Of a stretch of DNA of 64,000 nt, positions 37,124 through 47,822 are shown in pieces. A program made the position numbers and the translations under genes. Numbering within the stretch: position 1 is the first letter of the stretch; every line of letters begins with the position of its first letter. This stretch comes from Candidatus Pantoea deserta. GTDB taxonomy: Bacteria > Pseudomonadota > Gammaproteobacteria > Enterobacterales > Enterobacteriaceae. The stretch is taken from NCBI RefSeq assembly GCF_003813865.1, contig NZ_RMVG01000013.1, positions 81,773 through 145,772 of the forward strand, given 5' to 3'. The notes beneath the pieces were generated by a model, which was not told the origin of the DNA, searched no databases, and saw only the letters and a list, made by a program, of their open reading frames with translations.

Positions 37124-40100
37124 ATGAAAAGAATGTTAATTAATGCAACTCAGCAGGAGGAGTTGCGCGTTGCCCTTGTTGATGGACAACGTCTGTACGA
37201 TCTGGATATTGAAAGCCCCGGACACGAACAGAAAAAAGCCAACATCTACAAAGGTAAAATCACCCGCATTGAACCCAGCCTTGAGGCTGCGTTTGTCGAT
37301 TACGGCGCAGAACGCCACGGTTTTCTCCCTCTAAAAGAAATCTCCCGCGAATACTTCCCCGCCAGCTATAACTCGCAAGGCCGTCCCAATATTAAAGACG
37401 TACTGCGCGAAGGTCAGGAAGTCATCGTTCAGATTGATAAAGAAGAGCGCGGCAATAAAGGCGCCGCGCTGACCACCTTTATTTCTCTGGCGGGCAGCTA
37501 TCTGGTGCTGATGCCGAACAACCCGCGCGCGGGCGGCATCTCTCGTCGTATTGAAGGCGATGACCGCACCGAGCTGAAAGAGGCGCTCTCCTCGCTGGAA
37601 CTGCCTGAAGGTATGGGCCTGATTGTCCGCACCGCAGGCGTGGGCAAATCAGCCGATGCGCTCCAGTGGGACCTGAGCTTCCGCCTCAAGCACTGGGAAG
37701 CGATCAAAAAAGCCGCGGAAAGCCGTCCGGCGCCGTTCCTGATCCACCAGGAAAGCAACGTGATCGTGCGCGCCTTCCGCGACTATCTGCGTCAGGACAT
37801 CGGCGAAATTCTTATCGATAATCCGAAAGTGCTGGAGCTGGCGCGTCAGCATATCGCCGCGCTCGGCCGTCCGGATTTCAGCAGCAAGATTAAGCTCTAC
37901 ACCGGCGAGATCCCGCTGTTCAGCCACTATCAGATCGAATCGCAGATTGAGTCCGCTTTTCAGCGTGAAGTCCGTCTGCCTTCCGGCGGCTCTATCGTTA
38001 TCGACAGCACCGAAGCGCTGACGGCGATCGACATCAACTCGGCACGCGCCACGCGCGGCGGCGACATCGAAGAGACCGCGTTTAACACCAACCTGGAAGC
38101 CGCTGACGAAATCGCGCGCCAGCTGCGTCTGCGCGACCTGGGCGGTCTGATCGTTATCGACTTTATCGATATGACGCCGGTTCGCCACCAGCGCGCAGTG
38201 GAAAACCGTCTGCGCGAAGCGGTGCGTCAGGATCGCGCGCGTATTCAGATTAGCCATATTTCACGCTTTGGCCTGCTGGAGATGTCCCGTCAGCGCCTCA
38301 GCCCGTCGCTGGGCGAGTCGAGCCATCACGTCTGTCCGCGCTGTAGCGGCACCGGCACCATTCGCGACAACGAATCGCTGTCGCTGTCGATTCTGCGCCT
38401 GATCGAAGAAGAAGCGCTGAAAGACAACACCAAAGAAGTCCACGCCATCGTGCCGGTGCAGATTGCCTCTTACCTGCTGAATGAAAAACGTGAAGCGGTC
38501 AATGCCATCGAGAAGCGCCAGGGCGGCGTTCGCGCCATTATCGTGCCTGACGATCGTATGGAAACGCCGCACTACTCCGTGCTGCGCGTGCGTAAAGGCG
38601 AAGAGACGCAGACCCTTAGCTATCATCTGCCGAAGCTGCATGAAGCCGAAATGGCGATGCCGTCTGAGGAAGAGCACGCCGAGCGTCGTCGTCCTGAGCA
38701 GCCTGCGCTGGCGGCCTTTGTGATGCCTGACGCGCCGCCTGCGCCTGCCGAGACGCCGGCTAAACAGCCGACAGCGCTGGCACAGCCAGCCGCAACGCCG
38801 GCCGCTGCGCCTGCCGCCGCCAGCAGCGGCGGGTTCTTTAGCCGTCTGCTGAAAAAACTGTTTGGCAGTCACGACGCAGCGCCAGCCGCGGCAGTGGAAA
38901 CCCCTGAGCCGCAGAAGGCCAGCAGCGAAGAGAGCGACAACAGCGCCAAAGAGCGTGGCGATCGTCGCAACAACCGCCGCAACAATAATCGTCGCGAGCG
39001 CACGCCGCGCAATGGCGAACGCAATGGCGAAAACGCCGCACCGCGCGACAACCGCGAACCGCGTGAAAACCGCGAGCCGCGCGACAGTGCCGATCAGCGC
39101 CGTAACAAGCGTCAGGCGCCGCAGAGCGAGGTGCGCGAAGAACGTCCGGCTCTGAGCGACGAAGCGCGCCAGCAGCGCGAAGAGCAGCAGCAGCAGCGTC
39201 GTGAACAGCGCGCCGAGCGTCAGCGTCGTCGTCAGGAAGAGAAACGCGCGCAGCAGGAAGCCAGCAAAGCCGCTGAGCAGCCAGCCGCCGCAGAGGTCGT
39301 CGAGACGCCTGAAACGCAGGAAGAAGAGCGCGTGCAGGTAATGCCGCGCCGTAAACAGCGTCAGCTGGCACAGAAAGTGCGCATCGGCGATGAAAGCGAA
39401 GCGCAGCCAGTTGCTGACGCAATCGAGACGCAGCCAGAAGCAGCACGCAGCGCGCCGCAGAGCGAAGAGCCGGTGCTGAACGAGCAGGATGAGGCGGACA
39501 GCCGCGATAACGGCAATATGCCGCGCCGCTCGCGTCGCTCACCGCGTCATCTGCGCGTCAGCGGACAGCGTCGTCGTCGCTATCGTGACGAGCGCTACCC
39601 GACAGAGTCAGCGATGCCGCTGGCGGCTGCGGCAGCATCGCCGGAGATGGCTTCGGGCAAAGTCTGGGTACGTTACCCGGTCGCTCAGCCCGTTGACGAT
39701 CAGACGTCACAGCCGGATGCGCAGGATGAGAGCCAGCTGCAAACTGCTGACGCTATCGCGCTGCCGGTTGCCGCCGCTGAAACCGCGCCGCAGATCGCTG
39801 ATGACGTACATCAGGCTGAGCCGCAGGCCGAAACGCCGGTTACGCTGGTTAACACCGACGACACCACGCCGATTGAGGCGCCGGTCAACCATGAACCGGC
39901 CGTGATCCCCGCTGCCGACGAAGCAAAAGCCGAAGCCATTGCCGAGCAGGCCGTTCCGGCCGCCCCGGTAGCTGAAGAAGAGGCTCCGGCGGCTGAAGAA
40001 GAGGCGCCGACGGCCGCTGTAACGGCAATCGCCGCTGAGGCCGCGCACGACGTGACGCCGGAAGCCGAAGCCCAGGTTGAAGAGGTGCTGAACGCGCCGG

Positions 40101-40369
40101 TTGCGGCGGAAAGCAAGCCAGAGCCGATTAGCGAACCGCATGCGCCTGTTCCGGCACGCGACGCCGCGCCGCAGGAGGCAGCCGCCCGCTTTAAGCATCA
40201 CGCTTCCGCGCCGATGACCAAAGCGCCTGCGCCAGCCTGGCAGCCGGAGCCGGTTCGCCACAGCGACTGGGTACGTTCGCCGTTCACCTTTGAAGGTAAA
40301 GGTTCGGCTGGCGGTCACAGCGCCACGCATCAGGCCACCGCGCCTGCGACCCGTCCAGAAAGCGCCTGA
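37124..40369 (+). CDS. rne: Ribonuclease E
   Basis: RNase E is the endonuclease that starts mRNA decay and matures rRNA and tRNA. The 1081-residue protein has the S1 domain (about 35-125) and the DNase I-like catalytic domain with aspartates in [16 protein letters not shown] and [11 protein letters not shown]. The zinc-link CPRCSGTG is near 404. The amphipathic membrane anchor [13 protein letters not shown] lies near residue 570. An unstructured arginine- and proline-rich scaffold follows. The end region [20 protein letters not shown] matches the PNPase-binding end of E. coli RNase E. It is slightly longer than in E. coli (1061), owing to the low-complexity tail. Confidence 0.98.
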   Translation: MKRMLINATQQEELRVALVDGQRLYDLDIESPGHEQKKANIYKGKITRIEPSLEAAFVDYGAERHGFLPLKEISREYFPASYNSQGRPNIKDVLREGQEVIVQIDKEERGNKGAALTTFISLAGSYLVLMPNNPRAGGISRRIEGDDRTELKEALSSLELPEGMGLIVRTAGVGKSADALQWDLSFRLKHWEAIKKAAESRPAPFLIHQESNVIVRAFRDYLRQDIGEILIDNPKVLELARQHIAALGRPDFSSKIKLYTGEIPLFSHYQIESQIESAFQREVRLPSGGSIVIDSTEALTAIDINSARATRGGDIEETAFNTNLEAADEIARQLRLRDLGGLIVIDFIDMTPVRHQRAVENRLREAVRQDRARIQISHISRFGLLEMSRQRLSPSLGESSHHVCPRCSGTGTIRDNESLSLSILRLIEEEALKDNTKEVHAIVPVQIASYLLNEKREAVNAIEKRQGGVRAIIVPDDRMETPHYSVLRVRKGEETQTLSYHLPKLHEAEMAMPSEEEHAERRRPEQPALAAFVMPDAPPAPAETPAKQPTALAQPAATPAAAPAAASSGGFFSRLLKKLFGSHDAAPAAAVETPEPQKASSEESDNSAKERGDRRNNRRNNNRRERTPRNGERNGENAAPRDNREPRENREPRDSADQRRNKRQAPQSEVREERPALSDEARQQREEQQQQRREQRAERQRRRQEEKRAQQEASKAAEQPAAAEVVETPETQEEERVQVMPRRKQRQLAQKVRIGDESEAQPVADAIETQPEAARSAPQSEEPVLNEQDEADSRDNGNMPRRSRRSPRHLRVSGQRRRRYRDERYPTESAMPLAAAAASPEMASGKVWVRYPVAQPVDDQTSQPDAQDESQLQTADAIALPVAAAETAPQIADDVHQAEPQAETPVTLVNTDDTTPIEAPVNHEPAVIPAADEAKAEAIAEQAVPAAPVAEEEAPAAEEEAPTAAVTAIAAEAAHDVTPEAEAQVEEVLNAPVAAESKPEPISEPHAPVPARDAAPQEAAARFKHHASAPMTKAPAPAWQPEPVRHSDWVRSPFTFEGKGSAGGHSATHQATAPATRPESA

Positions 40370-40390
40370 TCGGCGTAAGCTCTGTCCTGT

Positions 40391-40417
40391 AAACCCCGGC
40401 TTGCCGGGGTTTTTTTA
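40391..40417 (+). terminator. Terminator of rne
   Basis: The stem AACCCCGGC/GCCGGGGTT followed by seven T residues lies 21 bases after the rne stop. Confidence 0.9.
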
Positions 40418-40452
40418 TGCCTGTCCGCAGGCCAGCCGCCGCGCCGTCCGGC

Positions 40453-40623
40453 CCAGACAACAGGCAAAAGTCCCACGGAGCCGCGCCCGCGACAGACCAA
40501 AAAATCCCAGGACGCCGCGCTCAGACGGCAGGCAAATCAATCCGGACGCCGCGTCAGGCGAGAGGCAAAAAAATCCTGGAAGCCATGCCCAGACAACAGG
40601 CAAAAAAAATCCCACGATGCCGG
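40453..40623. repeat. Degenerate tandem array of about 34-bp units
   Basis: About five imperfect units of 33-36 bases follow one another. Each has the pattern CAGACaaCAGGCAAAA, a short A-run, TCCCA/TCCGG and GAnGCCGCG. Units start near 40453, 40487, 40521, 40554 and 40589. The first and last share CCAGACAACAGGCAAAA exactly. The last unit runs into the left arm of the flgL terminator. No reading frame is shared among the units, so it is not a coding repeat. Confidence 0.65.
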
Positions 40624-40638
40624 TCAGGGTCGTGGGAT
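40609..40638 (-). terminator. Terminator of flgKL
   Basis: The stem ATCCCACGA/TCGTGGGAT has eight A residues on its left side, which gives a U-run for the minus-strand flagellar transcript. The left arm lies in the last unit of the adjoining repeat array. Confidence 0.85.
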
Positions 40639-40681
40639 AAAGAGCATGTCCGGTTCAGGCATGCCCGAAAAGGGTGTGATG

Positions 40682-41647
40682 TCAGGCGTTCAGCTGGAAC
40701 AGCGACATTTGCGACATATCGGTAAAAGTCTTATAGGACGCCTGCAACGCCGTCTGCTGCATGGTATAGCTGGAGATAGCAGAGGTGTAATCCGTATCGA
40801 CCAGATCGCTCATTTCGCTGCTGAGGATCACGTCGCGATCGTCGCCCTGCCCGTCCAGCGTGCTCAGCTCGGACAGCTGGGTGCCAATCTCGGAACGCAC
40901 GGTCAGCACGTTATTCAGCGAGTTGCCCAGGCCGCGGTTGGTTTTATCCAGCGCATCCTGGAAGGTCTGTTTGGTCGCGTCGTCGGCATCGTCCTGCGGC
41001 GTCTTCAGCGCGGCAATGGCGCTGTCGAGCATATTAAAAATGTTGGTTTCGCTGGCGCTGCCGTCAGGTTCTTTGGTGGCATTACCGGTGATCGACATAA
41101 AAATATCGTCGCCGGTATGGCCTACGGTCATGGTGCGGCTGGTATCAACCTTCTGCGTGATCGCATCCGTGCCGCCTGTGTAGCTGACGGCCCCGCTACC
41201 GTTGTCAACAAAGGGCGCGCTGTCGGTTTTATAGCCGGCAAAAATATAGCGACCGTTGCCGTCTTTACTGTTCGCCAGATTTAGCAGCTGAGAGCGTAAA
41301 CCCTCCAGCTGGGTCGCGATAGAGCCGCGATCGTCATCGCTCAGCGTACCGGTAGAACCATAAACAATCAGCGTCTGCGCGTCCTGAATCGTGCTGGTGA
41401 CGCTGCTGAGCGTATTCTCCTCCATTGACAGACCCTGCGTCGCGAAGGTGCGAGCCAGCGCATACTGGCTGCTCTGCGCCTGGCTCTGCGCCACGACTAC
41501 CGAGCGGGATGCGGCGATAGGATCGTCTGAAGGGTTATTGACGCGGCGGCCGCTGGAGAGCTGCTCGCCCACTTTCAGCCAGGAGGCTTGCGAATCGGTG
41601 ATACCGCGCACCTGCTGGTCAAAGATCATATTCGTACTGAGTCGCAT
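40682..41647 (-). CDS. flgL: FlgL, hook-filament junction protein (HAP3)
   Basis: FlgL joins the hook to the filament with FlgK. The 321-residue protein has the flagellin-like N-terminal coiled region MRLSTNMIFDQQVRGI and the C-terminal heptads AISSYTMQQTALQASYKTF that polymerise. Length is that of E. coli FlgL (317). It follows flgK by 11 bases under the class 3 promoter in front of flgK. Confidence 0.97.
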   Translation of the reverse strand: MRLSTNMIFDQQVRGITDSQASWLKVGEQLSSGRRVNNPSDDPIAASRSVVVAQSQAQSSQYALARTFATQGLSMEENTLSSVTSTIQDAQTLIVYGSTGTLSDDDRGSIATQLEGLRSQLLNLANSKDGNGRYIFAGYKTDSAPFVDNGSGAVSYTGGTDAITQKVDTSRTMTVGHTGDDIFMSITGNATKEPDGSASETNIFNMLDSAIAALKTPQDDADDATKQTFQDALDKTNRGLGNSLNNVLTVRSEIGTQLSELSTLDGQGDDRDVILSSEMSDLVDTDYTSAISSYTMQQTALQASYKTFTDMSQMSLFQLNA

Positions 41648-41658
41648 GATTCTGTTCC

Positions 41659-43299
41659 TTAGCGAATGTTAAGCAGCGCGTCGAAAATAGTGCTGGCGGT
41701 TTGCAGCACCTGCGCGTTCGCCATGTAATATTGCTGATATTTGGTCAGGTTGGCGTACTCTTCGTCGAGGTTAACGCCAGAGACGGACTGCTGACGATCG
41801 GTCAGCTGATCTACAACGTTTTTCTGCGTAGTGCTGGCGGTTTCCAGCGTGCTGGTCTTGTTGCCAACGGTGCTGACGATGCTGGCGTAGGCCTGCGACA
41901 GCGTGGCGTTGCCGTTCACCAGGTTAGCGTCCTGAAGATCCAGCAGCTTTTGCGCGTTGCGGTTGTCGCTCTCGCCGCCCGCCTCGCCTGCCGCGGCAAT
42001 CTGCGACTCATCGGTAATGGCGACAGACATATCGCCAATAACATTTTGCACAGGTTTCACCAGGAAGCTGTCTTTGGCGCTGGGCGTGCCGTTAACGGTC
42101 AGTTCCAGGCCATCAAAGCTCAACGTCGTGTTGCCGGACGCGTCTGTGCCTGCCGTCGGCGTGATTTTTACGTTGTCGGAGGCGCGAGTGACGTTCCAGT
42201 TGGTGCCGTCATAGCTGACGGTGTAGTTAGAGGCTTTCAGCGCGCTGGTATCCGTCCAGGTCGCCGATAAGGTGGCGGCGGAGCTGTTTTTACTGTTGCT
42301 CAGCACTGTCGGGCTGCCGATGGTGAAAAAGTCGGTGCCCTGATCGCCATTGCTGTCATAGCCCTGGGTGTGCACCGCGTTAAAGCTGGTGGTAAAGGCG
42401 GCGGCCAGCTGACCGAGCTGGTTCTGCGCGGTATCAAGATCCTGCGAGCGAAAAGCAAACAAGCCGCCCAGCGAGCCGGTGGTAATGCTTTTTTCAGCAA
42501 TCTCAACGTTGCCCGCGCTGTTATCGACATAGCCGACGGTGGTACGCGACGGATCGCTGCTGGAAGGCATGGCGACCAGACTGGTGGACTTATTGCCGTT
42601 GACCAGCGTCAGGCTGCCCATTGAAACGATGTAGTTGCCATCCTGCTTAGAGACGCTGACGCCAACGATGTCGTTGAGGTTATTCACCAGCTGATCGCGC
42701 TGATCCAGCAGATCGTTTGGCTGTGCGCCGTCGGCGGTGCTGAGCTTAGCGATCTGCTTGTTGAGATCGGCGATCTGACTGGTATAGGTATTGATCTGAT
42801 CAACGCTGGAGGCGATGTCGGTATTGACGCTGCTCTGCATATTGGTCAGATACTGCGAGGTGGTCTGGAACTGGTTTACCAGCCCCTGCGCATAGCTCAG
42901 CATAGACTGGCGCGCTGAGGGATCGTCCGCGTTGCTGACCACGTTTTGCAGGTTGGTAAAGAAGCTCTGAATCGACGTCGAGAGGCTGGTCGTCGAGGTC
43001 GACAGCAGATCGTCAATATTCGAAATCTGCGAATACTGCGTATTGGCCGCGCTGTAGCTGGCGCTGGAGCCGCGCAGCTGCGCGGTGATGAACTCGTCAT
43101 ACTCGCGCTGCACGCCGGTGACGTTAACGCCGTTACCGTAGTAGGTGCTGCCCTGTAGCGTGCTGTTTGCCTGCGACAGCAGAATGGTCTGCCGCGAGTA
43201 GCCCGCCACCGTATAGTTAGTGATGTTGTTGCTGGTGGTGCTCAGCGCCGCCTGTGCGGCGCTCAGTCCACTCATCGCAGAGTTGATTATGCTGGACAT
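41659..43299 (-). CDS. flgK: FlgK, hook-filament junction protein (HAP1)
   Basis: FlgK is the first junction protein after the hook. The 546-residue protein starts with MSSIINSAMSGLSAAQAAL and the family signature NNITNYTVAGYSRQ. It ends with the coiled segment NLTKYQQYYMANAQVLQTASTIFDALLNI. Its upstream gap carries a sigma-28 promoter in addition to read-through from the flgB operon. Confidence 0.97.
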   Translation of the reverse strand: MSSIINSAMSGLSAAQAALSTTSNNITNYTVAGYSRQTILLSQANSTLQGSTYYGNGVNVTGVQREYDEFITAQLRGSSASYSAANTQYSQISNIDDLLSTSTTSLSTSIQSFFTNLQNVVSNADDPSARQSMLSYAQGLVNQFQTTSQYLTNMQSSVNTDIASSVDQINTYTSQIADLNKQIAKLSTADGAQPNDLLDQRDQLVNNLNDIVGVSVSKQDGNYIVSMGSLTLVNGNKSTSLVAMPSSSDPSRTTVGYVDNSAGNVEIAEKSITTGSLGGLFAFRSQDLDTAQNQLGQLAAAFTTSFNAVHTQGYDSNGDQGTDFFTIGSPTVLSNSKNSSAATLSATWTDTSALKASNYTVSYDGTNWNVTRASDNVKITPTAGTDASGNTTLSFDGLELTVNGTPSAKDSFLVKPVQNVIGDMSVAITDESQIAAAGEAGGESDNRNAQKLLDLQDANLVNGNATLSQAYASIVSTVGNKTSTLETASTTQKNVVDQLTDRQQSVSGVNLDEEYANLTKYQQYYMANAQVLQTASTIFDALLNIR

Positions 43300-43373
43300 C
43301 TCGGTTCCTTTCTTTCCCGTTAGCCGGGCTGGCGGTCGTTAGTGCGCGAAAACGCGTCTGGCATCTGACTCTG

Positions 43374-43400
43374 TTATCGGCGTGCTTAAGTGAAACTTGA
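43374..43400 (-). promoter_or_regulatory. Sigma-28 (FliA) promoter of flgKL
   Basis: On the minus strand TCAA-N15-GCCGATAA matches the consensus TAAA-N15-GCCGATAA with one change. It lies about 75 bases before flgK. This gives late (class 3) expression of the junction proteins, as in E. coli and Salmonella. Confidence 0.85.
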
Positions 43401-43410
43401 GGCTTAACGC

Positions 43411-44349
43411 CTAGAAGAGATCGTTTAAATCCTGGCTGTAGGCCTTCACCACTTTTTCGCCCATGCTTTTGAATTGCTGGATCATTCCCACCAGCTTCTG
43501 CGCATATTTAGGGTCAGTGGCGTAGCCGGCGGCCTGAAGCGCGTGCGCGCCCTGCTCCGCGCTCTGCGCGCTGGTCACTTTGGCGTAGCGCGGGTTGTTT
43601 GAAAGCAGTTTGACGTAGTCGGTCAGCGCTTCGAAATAGGAGTGATAAACGCGGAAGCTGGCGCGCACTTTCTTCGCCGCGCCCTGCTCATATTCCGTGG
43701 TCATAATATCGGTGGTTTCGCCACGCCAGTCGCCGCTCGCCTTGATGCCAAACACGTTATAGCTTGGCTTGCCGTCGCGGGTCAGGATCTGGCGCTGGCC
43801 CCAGCCTGATTCCAGCGCGGCCTGCGCCAGAATCAGGTGGTGAGGAATGCCGCTTTCGGCGCTGGCGGCCTGCGCCGGCTGCGCCAGCTGCGCGATAAAG
43901 TCGCTGCTGTCGGCGGGCAGGTTAGCCGGCGACACCGGCAGGCGCGGCACCGCTTTGCGCACCATCTGCTCCAGCTGCCCTGACGCCGCCGCGCTGTAGA
44001 TAAAGCTGTCATCGAGCGGCATCGGCACGGTACCGGCGCGCTCGTCTGGCTCCTGCGCCGGCTGCATCTGTTTGACGATCAGATCGGCCATGCCCAGCCC
44101 GCGCTTGCCGATCTCCTGCGCAATCTGCTGATCGTACATCGAGGTAAACATTTTGGTCGATTCGTTGCTGAAGATGCCGTCCTGCGGCAGCGCTTCGCGC
44201 ATGCTCTTCATCATCATCTGCACAAACATCCCCTCGACCTGCTTCGCCACCTGCAGCGCTTTGCCTTTCGGGTCGGCATTGGCTTCACGCTTCAGGTCGT
44301 TCAGCGAACGGCTGTCGTAAGCCGCGTTCATCAGCGATTGCGTATCCAT
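43411..44349 (-). CDS. flgJ: FlgJ, rod cap and peptidoglycan hydrolase
   Basis: FlgJ caps the growing rod and opens the peptidoglycan for it. The 312-residue protein has the N-terminal rod-cap domain (about 1-150, with EGMFVQMMMKSMREALP) and a C-terminal glucosaminidase domain with the catalytic glutamate in LAQAALESGWGQRQ. Both parts are present, the dual-domain form typical of gamma- and betaproteobacteria. It starts 2 bases after flgI ends. Confidence 0.97.
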   Translation of the reverse strand: MDTQSLMNAAYDSRSLNDLKREANADPKGKALQVAKQVEGMFVQMMMKSMREALPQDGIFSNESTKMFTSMYDQQIAQEIGKRGLGMADLIVKQMQPAQEPDERAGTVPMPLDDSFIYSAAASGQLEQMVRKAVPRLPVSPANLPADSSDFIAQLAQPAQAASAESGIPHHLILAQAALESGWGQRQILTRDGKPSYNVFGIKASGDWRGETTDIMTTEYEQGAAKKVRASFRVYHSYFEALTDYVKLLSNNPRYAKVTSAQSAEQGAHALQAAGYATDPKYAQKLVGMIQQFKSMGEKVVKAYSQDLNDLF

Positions 44350-44351
44350 CG

Positions 44352-45464
44352 TCAGATAATTTCCAGTTTCGCGCGCAGACAGCCCGCGCTCTGCATCGAT
44401 TGCAGAATCGACATCAGTTCGATCGGCGAAGCGCCCAGCGCGTTAAGCGCGCGCACCACGTTGTTCAGGTTGGCGCTGGCATTGACCCGTTGCAGCGCGC
44501 CGCCGCTCTGGCGCAGGTCGATCTGCGTCTGAGGCGTCACCACGGTCTGCCCGCCGCCAAACGGCGTATTCGGCTGACTGACGTTCTGCGACTGATTGAC
44601 CGTCACTGACAGGTTGCCCTGCGCCACCGCACAGGTGCTCAGCGTGACTTCACGATTCATCACCACCGAACCGGTACGTGAGTTGATCACCACTTTGGCG
44701 TCTTCAATCGGGATAGAGACGTCGATGTTCTGAATATCCGCCAGCAGGCGCACCTGCGAACTGTTGTCAGGCGACACCCGCACCTGCACCGTGCGCGCAT
44801 CCAGCGCGGTCGCCGCGCCGTAGCCGCCGCGTCCGTTGATGGCATCGGCGATGCGCTGCGCCATCGAAAAATCTTCGTTGTTGAGCTGAAGGTTGAGGGT
44901 GTTCTGGCTGCCGAAGTTACTTTGCAGCTCGCGCTCGACGGTTGCGCCCCCGGTAATGCGGCCGCCGTTGAGCTGGTTGACCTGCACGCTGCTTCCGCCC
45001 GCTGACGCGCCTGCGCCGCCGACCAGAATATTGCCCTGCGCCAGCGCATACACCTGGTTATCGACGCCTTTCATCGGTGTCATCACCAGCGTACCGCCGC
45101 GCAGACTTTTGGCGTTGCCCAGCGACGACACCACCACGTCGATAGTCTGGCCCTGACGCGCGAACGCCGGCAGCTGCGCCGTTACCATTACCGCCGCGAC
45201 GTTTTTCAGCTGCATGTTGGTGCCCTGCGGCACGGTGATGCCCAGCTGGGAGAGCATGTTGTTAACGGTTTGCGTGGTGAACGGCGTCTGAGTGGTCTGG
45301 TCGCCGGTGCCGTCCAGGCCCACCACCAGGCCGTAGCCGATCAGCTGGTTATTGCGCACGCCCTGCACGGTGGTCAGATCGCGAATGCGATCCGCATGCG
45401 CGGTCAGGCTCAGACCGAGCAGCAGACTCAAGCCGAGCAGTACAGTTTTCACACTTTTCATCAT
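44352..45464 (-). CDS. flgI: FlgI, flagellar P-ring protein
   Basis: FlgI forms the ring in the peptidoglycan layer. The 370-residue precursor has a Sec signal peptide ending SLTAHADRI, then [29 protein letters not shown] split as the family signature. The two adjacent ATG codons make the start uncertain by one residue. In the mature protein two cysteines are seen, in STCAVAQGN and SAGCLRAK. Confidence 0.97.
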   Translation of the reverse strand: MMKSVKTVLLGLSLLLGLSLTAHADRIRDLTTVQGVRNNQLIGYGLVVGLDGTGDQTTQTPFTTQTVNNMLSQLGITVPQGTNMQLKNVAAVMVTAQLPAFARQGQTIDVVVSSLGNAKSLRGGTLVMTPMKGVDNQVYALAQGNILVGGAGASAGGSSVQVNQLNGGRITGGATVERELQSNFGSQNTLNLQLNNEDFSMAQRIADAINGRGGYGAATALDARTVQVRVSPDNSSQVRLLADIQNIDVSIPIEDAKVVINSRTGSVVMNREVTLSTCAVAQGNLSVTVNQSQNVSQPNTPFGGGQTVVTPQTQIDLRQSGGALQRVNASANLNNVVRALNALGASPIELMSILQSMQSAGCLRAKLEII

Positions 45465-45471
45465 GACCTCA

Positions 45472-46182
45472 TTACATCGGCGAGATGTTCAGGAAGAAAC
45501 GCTGGAACCAGCCCATGGTCTGCGCTTCGTTGATATAGCCATTGCCGACGTACTCGATACGCGCATCGGCCACTGCGGTTGACAACACCGAGTTGCTGGC
45601 GCTGATGGTGCGCGGGTTCACTACGCCGGAGAAGCGGATAAATTCCGTTCCCTGGTTGATCTCAATTTGTTTCTCACCCACCACGCGCAGGTTGCCGTTC
45701 GACAGCACCTGGTTAACGGTGACGGTGATGGTGCCGGTAAAGGTATTGTTTGCGGTTGCGCCGCCTTTACCTGCGAAATCGTTTTTGCCGTTCGCGCCGA
45801 GGTTGGCTTTCGAGCCGTCGGCGCCCACCAGACCGGCCATACCGGTTGGAATCGTATCCAGTCCGAAGCTGGCGCTGCCGTCGCGCGTGGCGTTAGCCGA
45901 AGAGCTTTTGCTGGCGCTGACGTTTTCCTGCAACGTAATGGTCAGCGTATCGCCGATATTACGCGGACGACGATCCTCAAACAGCGGCTGATAGCCGTAG
46001 TTCAGCGGCGCGACGCCCTGGAAAATAGAGCCGTTGACCACCGGCGGCGCAGAAGGCAGCGGCTGCGCCGTTGTTGCGCCTTCAACCAGCGGCGTGCGCG
46101 GCACTAACGCACAACCGTTGAGGGTCAGCAGCAGGCTAGCCACTAACCAATGTCCAGGCTTTATATTCAGTTGCTTCGCCAC
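45472..46182 (-). CDS. flgH: FlgH, flagellar L-ring lipoprotein
   Basis: FlgH forms the outer-membrane ring. The 236-residue precursor has a lipobox ending TLNGC near residue 25, then [31 protein letters not shown] over two motif blocks and the conserved end [14 protein letters not shown]. It lies 7 bases before flgI. Confidence 0.97.
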   Translation of the reverse strand: MAKQLNIKPGHWLVASLLLTLNGCALVPRTPLVEGATTAQPLPSAPPVVNGSIFQGVAPLNYGYQPLFEDRRPRNIGDTLTITLQENVSASKSSSANATRDGSASFGLDTIPTGMAGLVGADGSKANLGANGKNDFAGKGGATANNTFTGTITVTVNQVLSNGNLRVVGEKQIEINQGTEFIRFSGVVNPRTISASNSVLSTAVADARIEYVGNGYINEAQTMGWFQRFFLNISPM

Positions 46183-46245
46183 GGAGTCACGACCTTATAG
46201 ATGTGTTAACTACAGGCCAGCCTGCGCTGGCCCTGATGACCGGAA

Positions 46246-47028
46246 TTAAATCTGCGTTAATTTTTGCAGCATCTGATCGGAGGTACTGATCGCCTTGCTG
46301 TTGATTTCATACGCGCGCTGCGTCTGGATCATGGTGACCAGCTCTTCCGCCACGTTGACGTTAGAGGTTTCCACATAGCCCTGATAGAGCAGGCCCGCGC
46401 CGTTCTGGCCCGGCGTACTCTGGGTCGGCGCGCCTGACGCCTGGGTTTCCTGATAGAGGTTCTCGCCCATGCTGTCGAGACCGGCGTCGTTAATAAAGGT
46501 GCTGATGGTCAGCTGTCCAACCTGCGCCGGGTTGGTCTGGCCCTGCTGCGTGACGCTCACCACGCCGTCGCGCGAGATGGTGATGCTGGTGGCGTTGGCG
46601 GGAATAGTGATCCCCGGCTGCACCGGATAACCGGCGTTGTTCACCAGCTGGCCGTTCTGATCCACCTGGAAAGAGCCGTCGCGGGTATAGGCGGAGGTGC
46701 CGTCCGGCAGCTGCACTTCAAAATAGCCCTGGCCATTAATCGCAACATCTTTGGAGTTGCTGGTCTGCGACAGATTGCCCTGGGTGTGCAGACGCTCGGT
46801 GGTCACCGGACGTACGCCGGTACCGATTTGCAGACCTGATGGCAGCGTGGTCTGCTCCGAAGACTGCGTGCCCGGCTGACGCAGGGTCTGGTACATCAGA
46901 TCTTCGAACACCGCGCGCGAACGTTTAAAGCCGTTGGTGCTGACGTTTGCCAGGTTGTTGGAGATGACGTCCATATTGGTTTGCTGGGCGTCAAGACCGG
47001 TTTTCGCGATCCATAAAGAACGAATCAT
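46246..47028 (-). CDS. flgG: FlgG, distal rod protein
   Basis: The 260-residue protein has the rod/hook N-terminal motif [21 protein letters not shown] and the C-terminal [21 protein letters not shown]. Length equals that of E. coli FlgG (260). It is 15 bases after flgF. Confidence 0.98.
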   Translation of the reverse strand: MIRSLWIAKTGLDAQQTNMDVISNNLANVSTNGFKRSRAVFEDLMYQTLRQPGTQSSEQTTLPSGLQIGTGVRPVTTERLHTQGNLSQTSNSKDVAINGQGYFEVQLPDGTSAYTRDGSFQVDQNGQLVNNAGYPVQPGITIPANATSITISRDGVVSVTQQGQTNPAQVGQLTISTFINDAGLDSMGENLYQETQASGAPTQSTPGQNGAGLLYQGYVETSNVNVAEELVTMIQTQRAYEINSKAISTSDQMLQKLTQI

Positions 47029-47043
47029 CTTATTTCCTCTGCC

Positions 47044-47802
47044 TTAGCTGCTCATATTCAGCAGCTGATTGGCTTTTTGTTCGTTTTCATCGACGTTGGT
47101 GATGACTTTCATCTGCATCTCAAAACGTCGGGCGTTGGCGATCATATCGACCATGGTCTCTACCGGCTTGACGTTGCTGCCCTCCAGCACGCCAGGCATC
47201 ACCTGCACCGTGGCGTCGGCTGCCAGCGCCGCGCCGCGTGTCGCCTGCGTCTGCTGCGTCGGACGAAACATGCCGTCGTCGCCGCGTTGCAGCTCTTTGC
47301 CGGTGGCTTTTACCAGTTTCAGCCTGCCGATCTGCACCGTGGCGTTAGGCGCATCGCCCGCATTGCGCGAGGTGATGGTGCCGTCCGCCGCGATGGTCAG
47401 TTCTGCGCCCTGCGGCACCGCAATCGGTCCGCCATCGCCCATCACGGGATTGCCCTGCACGGTCAGAATACCGGTTGAGCTGATCTGCATGTTGCCGTTG
47501 CGGGTATAGGCCTCGCTGCCGTCGGTGGTGCGCACCGCCAGCCAGCCGTCCTGCCCCATCGCCACATCCAGCGTGCGTCCGGTGTTGTCCATCGCGCCCT
47601 GGCTCATATCCGCGCCGGGCGTTGAGGCGGCGACCAGGGTACGCGTCGGCAGCGACCAGCCGCTGACCGGCACGGCGCGCAGCGCATTGAGCTGAGCGCG
47701 AAAGCCAGGCGTCGAGGCGTTGGCAAGGTTGCTGGACGTGACCGCCTGCTGATCCAGCGTCTGGCTGGCCGCGCCCATTGCGGTATATATCGCGTGATCC
47801 AT
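47044..47802 (-). CDS. flgF: FlgF, proximal rod protein
   Basis: The 252-residue protein starts MDHAIYTAMGAASQTLDQQAV, then SNLANASTPGFRAQLNAL, the family variant of the rod motif. It ends with VETMVDMIANARRFEMQMKVI. It lies between flgE and flgG, as usual. Confidence 0.97.
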   Translation of the reverse strand: MDHAIYTAMGAASQTLDQQAVTSSNLANASTPGFRAQLNALRAVPVSGWSLPTRTLVAASTPGADMSQGAMDNTGRTLDVAMGQDGWLAVRTTDGSEAYTRNGNMQISSTGILTVQGNPVMGDGGPIAVPQGAELTIAADGTITSRNAGDAPNATVQIGRLKLVKATGKELQRGDDGMFRPTQQTQATRGAALAADATVQVMPGVLEGSNVKPVETMVDMIANARRFEMQMKVITNVDENEQKANQLLNMSS

Positions 47803-47822
47803 AAAGCAATCCCGTTAGTGAA

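Noticed and set aside
40453..40623. CRISPR array
   Set aside because: The units are contiguous and degenerate, without constant repeats and unique spacers, and there are no cas genes.
40290..40725. Plus-strand frames across the rne-flgL repeat array
   Set aside because: They begin inside rne or in the repeats, the frame is not kept between units, and the terminators fall inside.
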